Assembly (NCBI GenBank): GCA_016801845.1
Contig: CM028910.1
Location: 10,508,629-10,572,628, forward strand
Origin: Polydactylus sextarius
Lineage: Eukaryota; Chordata; Actinopteri; Polynemidae
DNA: 64,000 bases
Direction of reading: 5' to 3'
Within the stretch, counting starts at the first letter, position 1, and each line of letters begins with the position of its first letter. Of the stretch, positions 37,401-50,500 are shown one piece after another. The notes under the pieces were generated by a model. That model saw only the letters and a program-made list of their open reading frames with translations, was not told the DNA's origin and searched no databases. Both the position numbers and the translations under genes were made by a program.

Positions 37401-38890
37401 AGATAAGAGGAAAAAGTGAGGAAACAGAGAGTTGGAATGCAAAGTGCTGGGCAATGCAAGAAGACTCAGAGGTATCGGGATGCAGAAATTGACTGGTCAG
37501 TGAGCCATTGTGGTCCTGCAGGGAAGAGTAGCTCCTGAAGTACACAAACCACTGAACCTTATCTCACCTCTGTCACAAAACCCACTCCCACAACACCTAC
37601 AATTCAGTCCATGGCCTCAGTGCACTTTTATCTTCTATGGAACTTGGAGGGACGTCCCCAATGAAGCTGGCATCAAGAGTGTAAACTTCTGACCTTCGGA
37701 ACTGCTGAGATATTTCTGTGTTGGTGTGTGGATACAGTCACACTGCCTGTTTAGTGACTATATCACTCAATCTTTTTGATTTAATATTTCATGAGATCAT
37801 TAGGTCTACCACACTGCACTGCCATTTCCTCCATATATAACCTCAAGTACCGAGCCCAGCAAGTAGCAGGAGAGATGTAAAAATGTCAGGAACAAAATAA
37901 AGCAGCTCTCTTGTATTTTTTGCTTCTCGAACGTGACAGTCCAGTTATAGAGACACCGGTGGAGGAAGTGACAGAAATAACTCCACAAATGATGGAGATA
38001 TTTCTCTGTGCTCAACTCAAGTTAGGTTTTTGAAGGGGGCGCTTTGTAATGACAGGTTTTTCATGTAGATTTACTTAAGATCTGTACTTAAGTACCCTGT
38101 TTTAAACACTTGAGACACTGAGACATTTTTTTTTTATTTTGTCACAGCATTTAATCTTTTTGGGTTGGACTATCAATACAGTATATGTTGCCAACTCTAA
38201 CTTGAAAAACTCTCCAAATCTTTTGGTGAAGCCTTTTTTTTTTTTTTTTTTTTCACATTTTATGCTAAAATTGACTGGTATTTTAACTTTTCATAACTCT
38301 TTCCACCATTTCTAAAGCCCCAGTTCAAGATGAAGAAAAACATCCTCAAATCTTGATGCTGCCACCACCATGCTTCACCATGCTTCATAAAAAGATGAAT
38401 AAATAGATGCATGTGTAGACAGTTGACAGTTTAAATCCACTGTACAGTAAACTGAGTAAATGTACTTAATTACTTACCACCACCTTCCAGGGATGTGCTA
38501 AAAGCAGTTTAATAAAGCCTGATTTCCAGATTGTCAGCCGGGGTCATATAACAAAACACTGCAGAGTGTACACACAGCTGGCAGAGCAGGATGTGAGGGC
38601 GACGGTGTATGAGAGTCCTGGCTCACGCTGATGTTTTCACTGGCTTTGCTCTTCAGCTCTGAATCGCGCACACGCACACATGCACACACGAAACTGTAAA
38701 AGAAGCCGTTAGTGAGCCGACACGCTGCCATCTGCAGCCGTAATTAGGACGGGTGTGAATGCAGATTCATGGGTGAAGCTTTCAACAACCTGGCTGCAAT
38801 AAAGATGAGGAAGATAAACGGGGTTACGATGCATATGAATCCTTTTTTAAATTGTAAATGTATAAGCAGCTTGTTGTGCATGGATGTGTG

Positions 38891-38892
<2 letters not shown>

Positions 38893-38946
<54 letters not shown>

Positions 38947-38970
38947 AGTGTTTTTTTTTTTTTTTTTTTT
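38893..38970. repeat. GA25 microsatellite followed by a T21 tract
   Basis: GA repeats at 38893-38942, then an A6 stretch and gtg, then 21 T residues (38950-38970). Confidence 0.9.
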
Positions 38971-39784
38971 GCCTGAGGCCTTTTATGTTTATGTGCGAGA
39001 TAAAGACAGACATTAATTCTGGAAGGAAAATAGGCAGAGTGGCTCCGAGGCTGAGTTGGAGACTGTCAGCCCCTAAGATGATGCTAAACCCCTTGTTGTT
39101 TTTCATAATCTTCTTGAACTTTGGCAGCGTCATTAGGAGATAATGCAGGATAATTCCAGAGATCCCCATCGATTTGCCATGCCTGCCAGATGAGCCCAAT
39201 ATCGACCCAGGAACAAGGTTATGATGAGAATTCTTTTCACGCCTTTAATTTATCTGCTTATTTAAAAGCCATGTTGTATTACAAGAATCAGGACAAATCT
39301 GGACTGTCGATAGCATGTTTTGAAGTTTTTCCGCTGGCTTTTATGTGAAAGTTTTCGAGTATGATTTTCAAGCTTCACGGATGCTTCGATGCGCGCTGCT
39401 CCACCAAGCCAAACGTGTCAGGGCTCACAATGTAATGTTAGAGACTGTTTGAAGCACCACTCCACGCAGCTGTAACAAATCTCTCACTGCTGCACGGCAA
39501 ACGGAGGGGAACTGAAGGTCATTTTCAGCTGCGAATTTAAGAGAAACTCCTCAGCAAGCAGCCTTAATGAGCACTGTCCTTGGAATTCATGGTGCCGAGC
39601 GGAAAACATCACTCAGCCAGCCAGAACAGAGGAGGAGGATGTAAAAGAGATGCTATATTCATAGTCTGATTGATTGTCGACGGGAAGCCAAAACCAGCAG
39701 CGTGGCTTCTTCCGGTGTTTCTGAATAACGATGAAAATGAACGAGTCACATATCAAAAGCAGATGAGAAGAACGACAGAACGAC

Positions 39785-39787
<3 letters not shown>

Positions 39788-39817
<30 letters not shown>
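39788..39817. repeat. GA microsatellite
   Basis: About 15 AG units followed by GGGA-type units. Confidence 0.9.
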
Positions 39818-39824
<7 letters not shown>

Positions 39825-41327
39825 AGGGAGAAGAGGGGAAGTTGTGTGTTGCTGTGAAGCAATGAAACCAAGCCCTGATAAGACGGGACTTTTAGACAAA
39901 GTTCAGGTGAAGGTCTCTGTGATTCCACACAACAGTCGGCATATTCACAAACTTTCCTGCCAGAACAAAAAACTCTCATTCTTCCTTTTCCCTCCTTTCT
40001 CTTACCTTTGATCCCCCCCCACTAGTCTGTCTCCACCTCCCATTCCATCTCCATTTCCTCCTACTCTTTTTCACTCGCTGCTGAGGGATTCGCCCTCGAT
40101 GATCTACTCTACTGCATCAACTGTGCTCAGCCACAAAGTTGAAATCTTTAAAAAAATATACAACGGGAGCAAAACTGTATTAGTTTTATTGATATCTTTG
40201 CAGGAGAGAGAAATATTTCAGTTTAATCCAAAGAGATTTGCAGATACATATCTTCAGCACCTGAAGGTCAGAGAGGTGTAGATTGTCTTCTGGTGAAAAA
40301 AAAAAAAAACAGCCCAACTAAAGTTCTCTTGTACAGAGGAACAAGATGATAACAAAGACGTTCACTTTTTGGGAAAGAGTAAAAAAAACTCCTGATGAAC
40401 AGGTCGATACAATCATTCTACACAAACGGACATGAAGAACTGAGGAATTGTGCCCTTGGCTACATCACTGTGTTTCTTTTTCAGCACATAACCATTTCAA
40501 CTGCTTGGTCTTGTAGTTGCTGTGGGTTTAAAACTTTGAACAGTGCATATGGCTTTGGAAACTTCCAAGGTTTTTTGTAAGCTCCTTTTTAGAACATATG
40601 CTGTACATTCATTATGTACAGCATTCAGTAACATTCATTCAGTAAGGTTATAAACATATACACATGACACATATAAATGATACCTTATCCATCCATCCAT
40701 CTAATCTATCTATCTATCAACTGAAAATACAGCAAGAGTACAACAATTACAATTACATCCTTCTTGGTCTTGGATAATACTTGGATGGTTCCAGAAACTC
40801 TTCTGCTGGGTTGTTTTATTCTTCTTTTGTCAAAATTTTTCCCGTTTCAAGTATTCACACAAAGCTAAACTGGCTGTATTACTTTATTTTACTGTATAGT
40901 TTTGCTACTTTCACACATGAACTTTTAAAGCACTTAAGAAAACGACTACACAATGGAAATTATTGTTATAAAAGACATTATCACAATTATAAAAACACAT
41001 ACTGGCATATCAGCAACACAAATAACCACTCCCACAAAGCCAGATCACGGATCCAAACAAGGGTTTCCTTTAATGATCATTTGTCTTGTAAAGAATATAA
41101 TACAATGACAGGACTGGAATTCATAAGAACATACATCAATAAATATGGGTAAATACTTGTGGGCCACAGTCACACGGCCGTAGACGCGCTCAGCTGCAGA
41201 TATATATCGTGTCTGTGCTTCAGCGTTGACATGAACACATATCTTATAGTAAAAATGAAACGATGTGCAAGGACCAAAGAGGTGACGTTTGTCTGTATCA
41301 CCTCACTGCTGGCTCTCCTGCAGAATG

Positions 41328-41347
41328 TGTGTGTGTGTGTGTGTGTT
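41328..41347. repeat. GT microsatellite
   Basis: Ten GT units. Confidence 0.9.
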
Positions 41348-41596
41348 TGAGAGCAGGAGGGAGGAACAGAAAGAAGTGCAGGGGAGGTGCGTTTTGGATT
41401 TACAGTGGCTGTGTGAATGTGGTCCAGAGAGGCTAAGCAACAAACACACTCAGAGTTTAAATGGATTTAAAGGAAAAAAACAAATGAAAGAAAAAATCAG
41501 AGTATTTACATCACAGAGGAGGAGAAAAGGAGCGTTCGTCATTGGTTTCACTCTGCGTTTGTTTCTTTTATTCCTCATTCTCTTACTGTAAGATGT

Positions 41597-41676
41597 CTCC
41601 ATCCATCCATCCATCCATCCATCCATCCATCTATCCATCCAGCCAGCCAGCCACCCACCCATCCATCCATCCATCC
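41597..41676. repeat. ATCC tetranucleotide microsatellite
   Basis: Roughly 20 four-base units, mostly ccat, with an internal run of ccag and ccac variants. Confidence 0.95.
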
Positions 41677-41767
41677 CAGCAGAATACAGCCGTTCTCTTG
41701 ACAATGATAAATTGCCTCAACTCAACATGAGGCAGAGATGCCATGTCATAACAAATACCACTAGGGG

Positions 41768-41972
41768 CAGAGGTGAAAGTGTCCGGCTTCAGAAAGTAAA
41801 AGTCCTGCCATGTTCCTGCTCCAGCCTTTCACATAAACCATCTGATTCTGTTTAGCACAACTCTTCAGCCAGGTTGATCAGCTAATTAGTGAAATCACCT
41901 GTGTTAAGTGCAAAGGTAGCACCAAAACATAGCAGGACTTTTACTTTCTGAAGCCAGACATTTACACCTCTG
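41768..41972. mobile_element. hAT-type MITE, complete, 205 bp
   Basis: The terminal inverted arms at 41768-41814 and 41926-41972 match at 43 of 47 positions and begin CAGAGGTG, a hAT-like terminus. The element is flanked on both sides by the identical 8-bp direct repeat actagggg (41760-41767 and 41973-41980), the target-duplication length expected for hAT. It has no coding capacity. Confidence 0.85.
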
Positions 41973-44900
41973 ACTAGGGGCGTACCTACTCAGTTCAGAA
42001 ATGATGCAGAGGTCCGCAAGACAAAAACAAAGAGTCTGGTGAGATGGAGATAATGCTGGAAATGATGCAGAAACAATATCTGAGCAGAAGCAGTTAGATG
42101 AGAGATTGCACAACTTGCTCGTTCGCAGGGGCACAGAGTAGTTCAGTGAACAATGATAGTCTGTTTTACTGTCATTTAGAAAAACATTCAGCGGTCAGTC
42201 GATGCTATTGTGCCGTCAATGCCATTGACAGACTTTATAGGAACCCAAGACAGACAGCTTTATCATGAAATCAATAGTCTGTCTGTGTGCGACTGAGGAC
42301 AACAGCGTCTACCGTTCTTATCAGGTTGTCATTGCTGGCGAGTGCTGCATTTAAATGCCTCAGGTTTGTAGTTGGGGATGTTTGTTACAGTACGAGCAGA
42401 AAAACTCAGATTCTTTCTCACTGTTTTTGTTCCACAGACGGACTCACGTACCAGGGAGACATTTGGACAGAACTGAAATATCACAACTTGTTCTTGTATC
42501 TTTAAATGATTGATTCAGAAGTAAACCCATCGCTAAATCCTTCCTCCCAGCATGAACAGTGATTGTGCAATTGTCCAGAGCCGCAGTGTATGCAGGGCCA
42601 TCATGAGAGCATTGAAACGCTTTACAGGGTTTTCTTAGCCTTTTCAAAATAAAACATGTGCTCCAATGTGAGCTGTAATCAATTACATGCTCAATAGGCT
42701 AACAGTATAAGAACAATGGCGCCTTTTTATTTCCATATTTTCTAGTGAGAATGCAGCTTTTTTTTTCAAGAAATGTAGTTTTATCTTCAGTCTTTTAGCA
42801 TTATATTGTAAATGTGGCCACAAAGTGCATATTAAAGACCAGTAGAGAGGTTGTGTTAATTTTAAATTCTATTCTCTGATGATTGTTGTAATTTAAATGC
42901 TATGCTGCTACTTGTTTTTTTTTTTCTTTGAGAGCATGTAATTTGCTTTTTTTGGTTTTAACTCCATGCTTGGATTTTAGAGAAGAGCTTTATAATCTTG
43001 TTTGTTTCTTCCTCTATCTCTCACCTTCAGAGTGTTGTATTTATTGTGCCTGGCTGTATTGTGTTTTTGTTTGTGTGCGTTAAAAAGAAAAAAAAAAAGA
43101 TATTTGTTATCGCGCTAGTATTTATAGGCGCTGTTGCTGTTGCTGACACAAGTAAATTTCCTTTGACTTGTTCACTGCATCGCTTCTGTCACACTGACTC
43201 AACTAGACATGCGATTTCTTGCAACATATATGGGACAAATTTAACAAGTCAAGCTCCCGCTGGTTTGACAAAACGCAATCAAAGACCTACGAGAACACAG
43301 ATGCAGTTGCGGGCCCTTGTCTCCTTTCGATCCGGCTCTTATCTCATCTCGGCTGAACACAAAAGTCTTCAGCTGTAGAATGAGATGAGCGACTGGGTCA
43401 CAGTTAGAATGGGCGGCTCGACCTGGGAGGGAGGAGGTATTGCCGGCTGGTTGCGAAGACGTTCACAGCTTTGCCTGCTGCTTTCCCCTCAGGTGTGATA
43501 TTCACTGCTGAGCCAAGAGACGGTGGATATTAATTAAGGGAAAGTAAGACTTACAATTATAACACTTCGTCTCTTTCTAGCTGGAAAGAAGGAAGTGGGT
43601 GGTGGTGGACATTTTTGAGAGCAAAGGTCAAAGTATTAGAAATATGAATATTTGTTTTCAAGCTTTCAACACTTAATTCTTAATACATCTAATGCAGCTA
43701 AGAAAAACAAAGTGACCAGTGGGGAGAGGAATTGCCAGTGAGAGTAAATACAGCGCAGACAGACTCGACTACCACTATCACAAACTAAACAGATCTTTTT
43801 ATGCAGCATCTTCTTTGTTTTGACTTCTTGGTAGAAGAAGTCAGGTCAAACTTTTCAAACTTTACAGAAAAAAAAAACATTACCAGTGGAAAGCAGCTCA
43901 TTAAGAAAAGACAATTTCCATAAACGTGTGGTATTTTTCTGGTCGACTTAATCATCTCTGCAGAGGCGAGAAGAAAAAAAAAAAAAAAACACAACAACAT
44001 GAGAGATGGGAAAAGTAGACTGACCATCAGTTCGGCGAGTAAACTTGATTTCATTTTGTCCAAATTTGCCTCCGCATACCACTTTATAGCCTGAATTTAG
44101 TTCTGTATGACTTCATCAAACCAGTTTTTACAAAGTTTTCAACTCCAACTGACACAACTGAACCTTTGTCCAACTGTAATTACACTGTCTGTGGGCATCA
44201 GCTCGGATTTGAATTACTCTGTGAGAGCCGCTTCAGTCCGCCCTTTCATTCATCCACCACACTCTGACATCTACGAAGCGACAGGAGTTTGACGGCTGTG
44301 ACAGTTCTCTGGGCGTCGCGTCCGTCACCCTAAACCTTCCACTGGCTGTCCGTCAACCTAACCCTTCCCTTGTCATCGCAGCTCCATGGTTGTGAAGATA
44401 ATGCGACTTGTTAATTAGGCATGCAGCAGATTAATTAAACTGATACAGAGGTGTAGGTTCACTGTTTTTCTTTGTGTGGGGGAGTGCTGTCATTGCCAAG
44501 GTGAGAGGAGACAAACAAAGGCAGAGAATTAATGTGAACAGGATTGATTTTCTTACCTCATGCTGCTTTATATAACCCAATCCTGCTTTAGTGTCTTTTT
44601 CTTTGAAGATGTCTGAAAGGCTGATAAAAAACATTTGTGTATCCTGTTCACCTGTAAAGAGCTGGTTAAACTAAATTTAGCTGTGCTTATCCTTCTATTT
44701 CTTATTTCTTATTGTAAAAAGACAGTGACAGTAAAAAAAGGACAATCGAGTGAGGAAGATAAATGAAAAGTGCTAAAAGAGGCGGTGAAAGACGAAGCAG
44801 AACAAAATGGAGAAATATAAAGGATATAAATGCCAGAGTCAGTGTTTGGGACATAATCCCAGAAGCTCCAACCTCAAGTGGTAGCTTTAAAAAACAGCAA

Positions 44901-46324
44901 TTTAACCAGGCAGTAAAGTGGAAGGAAAAGAGAGCAAAGCGCTTGTTTTATCCGCCTCAATCCCCTCTTTAAAGCAGGACACACGGCAGGTGTGAACAGC
45001 TGTGAGTGGCTGTGAGACTCCGTCTGCCCCAGAAATGTGGGAACCTTAATCTCCCCTGACCCTCTCTATCATCATCCTCTGGGATCTCAGCCACTGTCAA
45101 CATCCTCAATCATACACACACACACACAGGCACAAACACACACATGCAGCGCTCACAGAAACACACACTGAGATGAGAAAGATCTCAACACATCTCTCCG
45201 TCTCCTCCGACTTATTTTCATCCTCCTACACCGTGTGCACACCTTTGATTCCTCATCCAACAGTCATCGGCATTAAACTCCACTTGCTGTCACGTCTGTT
45301 CCTCACCACATGTCCAACACGTCCTGCTCATGTGGTGTGAGCATTGAAAACTATCAAAATCACAAGCCTTATTCTTGAGTCATTTATCAGTGACACCCCC
45401 TTCCACTCTAGCCTTTTTCAGGTTATTGTTTTGATTTTATAGCCTACAAAAGAAGAGATAATGTTGGACATGTGGCCTAAAACATCATCATCATAAGTGA
45501 ATGATAATGTCGATGACGCTGCCTCAGTTGGCTGCCACTGGTGGTACATTAATTTTCATGTTTTAAGATCATTTTAAGAACAAGTCCCAGTATAGAAACA
45601 ACAAAACAGAAAATTTTGCAGAGCCAATGTCCTCATCAGTGCAACAGACTCACCAAAAATACTTTGCTGAGGTTGGGAAAGACTGTGGCTGTGGCACATT
45701 CATCATGGTTAAGGTGTGGTTAGATTTCAGTGATTAAAATGGATTAACTGTTAGCAAAACTGCATGATGATGTCTGTGCAAAAAAAAAAAGCAAAAAAGG
45801 CATCAAAGATCTATGCTGATTTTCTCCTGATGAGTCTCTTTGTGAATAATACTTTAAAGGTACTATATGTATGTTTCTGCTATTGCTAGATAGCCAGTGT
45901 TAGCATAAACAGTTGTTTAATTACAAATCTCACAGAAACATTGCAGGTTCAGTGTCAAATTTCAGTCCTTTACTTGCAAGGAGCTGTCACCATCTTAGCT
46001 TCTTTTGCTATTGCTATCTTATTAACATGCTAACCAGCTAACCAGCTAACCCTGGCACAGGCCTGTCAGTTTCTGATAGCAACTACCTGTAGAGTCCAGT
46101 CTGCCCTGAATACGTAGCACTGCTCAGATGCATATCACTTGTAAATGAAAACATGGCTGAGGTTCAAACAACCGTCACCGAAAACACTTTCTGAGGGAGA
46201 AAAAAAATTTACATTTAGCATCTTTAATTCTTTAACCAAATGTAACATTTGGCCTTATTCTGTCCCGTTTCAATATAATGACCCTGTTTGTGAGAAAATT
46301 CCTGACAAGCTGGAAATATTGTTT

Positions 46325-46330
46325 TTTATT
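46325..46330 (-). terminator. ncan: Possible poly(A) signal of ncan
   Basis: On the minus strand this is AATAAA, about 1.26 kb past the ncan stop and the first canonical hexamer that I found there. The intervening 46331-47586 would be the 3' UTR. A T12 run at 47572-47583 (A12 in the mRNA, four bases after the stop) could mislead oligo-dT primed cDNAs. Confidence 0.3.
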
Positions 46331-47586
46331 TTTTGCAGTGCACTCAAACTCCCAGACTCCTGCGTATGGACTTGTCAAATTGTGTGTTTGCTGTGACATA
46401 TGAGGAGGCTACCGGACCTGCTCCGCCTCTCTCTCTGTATCTGTCACGCCTGGCTGATGCCATCATTTCTTCTTATTGGACCAAAAGAAGCAAAACTTAA
46501 AACATAATAGAGAAACAGATGAGTGAGAGGAGCCTCACCCTTGATTAATTCATGACACACATTCGTAGATCAGCAACAAATGATGAGAAAAAGCAAAGAA
46601 AATGTGGGAATGCTGAACTGAGACCAAGTGAAATCAAGAAGACATTCAGATCCAACAGGTGTGGATGACAAAACAAGAGCTGTTTGAGATTGTTCAACAC
46701 TTGTGACTGATGTGTAATCTAACGTGATGAAACCAAACTGAGATGCATTGTGTTCTCCATTTTCCTCTGGGGGGGGTTTAAGCATCTGATCTAAAGAAAC
46801 TGTCTCACACTGACAAGAAGATACAACGCTAACAATCAAAGAATTCAATTACAACTGCCTCTGATTCAAAGAAAATCAATTAAATCTGTTTCAGAATAAC
46901 TCCATGTTGTAATGCGTTAAGTCAAATACAATGTCTTACAAAGAGCAAACCAAAAGCAGCAGTCGAGAAATAAACACTGAATATTTGTATAAAATAACGC
47001 GCGTGTTCAACAGACAAAAGGCTCAAGTCAACAACATGAATCTTCATTGACTCGTCTGATTTTGATACGGCATTTTCAGTGATGTTGTCCCTATTTACAG
47101 TTTGTTCTAAACCACTTCTCTGTGAAGACTGTTCGCAGTGGATTTCAAAGATAATTTTTTTTTCTTTTTTTTCAAAAACAGGTCAGCGTAGCCCCATGTT
47201 TCAGGTCGTTGTTGAGCTTGAAGGGAGAGTAACTGGGTCGAGTGGGAGGCTGGGTGAGAGACAGACGGCGGTTAAGACAAGGAAGTAAAACAGAGAAAGG
47301 AAAGTAAAAAGAGTACAAAGGGGATCTGTTATTGTCCTGGTGACGCCCATCAGCATTTAGACAGGCCTCAGAATTGACTATGGTACAGGCTGACTCTGGG
47401 AGTCAGAGGGGTGGAGCTAAGGGCACGGGGCGGTGCAGGGAGGGAGCAGGAGGGTCTTGGGTGGAAAATTTTAGGGCTGTAAGGTTGTGAAGTGGTGTTT
47501 GGGGGTGGGGTGGAAAGGGAGACAGGCAAACTGCAGTTGGCAGCAGAGGAGAAAAGGAAAGGAGGCTGTTGTTTTTTTTTTTTGGT

Positions 47587-50500
47587 TCAGAAGTGGACGT
47601 GGTTGTGGCCTTGACCCTGCTCTCCCCCATGGTGACCTCCCTCTCTGTGGCCATGCCTCTTGTGCTTCCTGCGCTCCCTCCTGCCCTTGTGGTGGTGGCG
47701 TCGGTAACGGTGGGCTCGTCGGGCTGGTTGAAGCAAACAGAGTGTAAGGAAAGATGGTGGTGAAACACAAGGAAAGGGCAGACTATTTATTTAAGAAGTC
47801 AGAGCTGGAGTGAGATGAAAGAACCAAAGTGGAAAAAAGAAACTGACGGGAGAAGGAGAGATGAATGAGTGACAAGCATCAAAAACATTCGGGCAGATGG
47901 CTGGGGCCAAGTAAGACCAGGTAAGAGGTGAAGGGAAAAAGGATCAAAAAGCAGCAAGGTCAAAACCACATGCTCTCTGTAGATGATTTAACTGTTTCCA
48001 TCAAACTGAGGAAATCTGTTTTATCTCACGCTGAGCCGACTGGGCGCCTTTAGCAACAGCACTCTGAGCTAGCCGCCCACTCACAGCCTCAGCGTCAGCT
48101 CGTTCTTGGGGTGTGCTGCCAAATTGGTCTGCTCTGTCCCTTTTCTGGATTTTACCAACAAAGAAATGTCATCTGCAATGAATGATAACGACGTTATAAC
48201 TGAGGGCCATAAAAGCAACTCCTGTCTAAAGATAAAGAGTCATAAGCAAAGGAATCTTTATCACTTTGAACAGAAGCTACATTATTTCAGTATTTCATCA
48301 TTAATGTCACATTGTGAGCTGAGCGAAATGAAATACAAGGCTCGATTTGTTGAATATTTATACGCATCAGCCTTTCATATCTCTGAAGAAGCAAGAAATT
48401 ATGCTGAAATGTAATGACAGTCTATTCTGTCATAGTCACAGTGAGTCTGTTAAAATCATTTTTTGGGGAAAAAATGTTTATATTAAGTTTACTTTGAGGC
48501 TGAAAGGAGATAAGGTCTGTGACAGTAAAACAATGTTAGTGCTGAATTTAGATGCTACACTGCACTAAAATAAGAGGCAGCACCTACAATAACACAGCAA
48601 TGTCATCATTTCACCCTAAGCAGATTTGAACAGTCTATTATTCCACATGGCCCAAAGCTTTTATATGATACAGAGTATAAAAGTCAAGTTTCTAATCTGT
48701 TTTTAAGTTTTTAGCACATAGCTTTTGCCATAGATGGTCAACCCATTGAAAAAATTTACCAAAAAAGAAAAAAAAAGAAAGAAAAAATCGCACCTCAAGC
48801 ATGAAGCACTTCAAAGGAGACCCTACCACTTCTAAGTAAGCCCAGGGGATTTAATTCTGTCTGCAACCTCAGTTATCGTTTTGCTTGCAATTATTAATAA
48901 TGAGAGCAGGGACGGGAAGCCTGAATGCACGTGGTGACAGCGGCTCCCGGGGCATTTAATGTAGGAGGTACAATCTTTTAGGCCTTAGGTGGCATTTGTG
49001 CTAAAAATAAGAAAGATGTAAATGTGAAAATGACCTAATACATGGAAATACTGCTTTTAGTCTTGTTGTCTTCTGTCTCACTCTGTGAAGAAGCAGAAGA
49101 AAAACCTTTTAAAACTCACATTTTATGCAGATGATTTTTGGTCGGTCCCATTTGCCGTTGGCGCGACATTTAGCAGTGGGCACATGACGCTGCAGGAAGC
49201 CGTCGGCACACTGATAGCGCACGACGGAGTGGATGTCATAGTGAGAACGCTTCCGACCAATCAGAAAGGCGTTATCCACAGGGGGTGGGGCTCCGCAAAG
49301 CACTGTAGAAGGAAAGAAATACAGATGTTAATCATGCTGTCCAACACTAGTATCAGACTTTAGTTAAAGGATTGAGGCAGGGAAAATAAAGAAACTGTCA
49401 AGGTTGCTGTATATCTTATCTTTATCAGTAAGATTCCCAAGATCTTAGTTATGCAACTTAATATGAGCAGAGGGTAAATACTCAAAGCCAAAGTACCAAA
49501 GTTCAGAGAAAACTTTCCGGCTCAGATGAGATACATTCTCCACTGGAGTTTACCTGAGCATCAAGCTGGTTGGAAACACATTGAACTAAGTCTAGATGAA
49601 TCTCACCCTGAGGCCAACTACAGCAGGAAGAAATACACAGGCCAAAAGGTGGAAATTCTATCTCAGAAAATACATTTAAAATTTAGTATGAGATATTTCA
49701 AAAATATAAACTTGAAGATTTGATTTGGTCTTCTTAGATAACCCTCTTAGATAACCCTCTTAGGGTGGCCAAGTTCACGCCTCGAGAGACAGATGACACG
49801 TTTTCAAGGTGGAGAGGAAAAAGGCTAAAAGTGATGTGTACCCTTTCTTGGAGGAAAAAAATCTAAACTTTTGAAAAACCAGTTTGAGTCTGATATAGAA
49901 AAAGCAGACCTGCTCAGACATTTCCAGCTCAAATATGTTTTTTTTTTTTTTTTGTTAAAAAACTGAAATCGAAAAATAAATGTCAGCAGAAAGAAATGAG
50001 GTGAATGAGGTGCATATAAACATCAACACTAGCTTGTCAGAGAGTGACTGGCATTCAATGTGTACAACGCAATGATGGGGAGAATTTGGATGGAAGAACT
50101 TAATCTGCTTCTGTTTATTTACATGTCCAGTGTTTCAATACACACGCACAAACAACACACACTGCAGGACAATATCTTGACTGAAGCTTCTCTAAGAAAA
50201 GCGGTCAGAGCAAAAACATCAAAATATGGATTAAATGTCTGCAGGACGACGTGTCCGTCCAAGTCTGTGCGTGTATGGGTGCCTGTCAGAGCTACACAGT
50301 GTTTCAGACATGTAAAAAGTTGAGGCAGAACCAGAAAAACATTTACATGAACTGAGATGGAGAGTGGAGTGACACTCTGGTCAGACTCTGACAAGATGGA
50401 CAAGCCTTAGGGCAGCAGTCCAAACACTTCACAGATTTTTTTAAAAACTCTCCTATTGAGCAGTGAAAAGGGTTGGGGTGGGGGGTCAACACCAGCGGAG

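Larger units (their letters stand above)
33386..46324. other. hapln4-ncan convergent intergenic region
   Basis: Thirteen kilobases without a gene that I can support. Content: a degenerate SINE (33563-33755), a dispersed repeat (33870-34465), a purine-rich stretch (37300-37450), poly-T (38234-38253), GA runs, an ATCC-type microsatellite (41597-41676), the hAT MITE (41768-41972) and a probable repeat near 45855-46110. The CpG-containing stretch 39370-39600 is unlike its surroundings and could be a conserved noncoding element, but I cannot test that. Confidence 0.45.

Noticed and set aside
41597..41676. Regularly spaced repeats resembling an array
   Set aside because: These are simple four-base units without unique spacers, so it is a microsatellite and not CRISPR.
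42998..43378. 126-codon open frame with a hydrophobic stretch on the + strand
   Set aside because: It crosses an A-rich tract read as a Lys run, has no recognisable domain, no splice partners and no promoter. It looks like a chance frame.
47403..47768. 121- and 99-codon minus-strand frames over the ncan tail exon
   Set aside because: These are the other two reading frames of the ncan last exon. The phase carried over from the sushi exon selects the His/Arg frame that stops at 47587.
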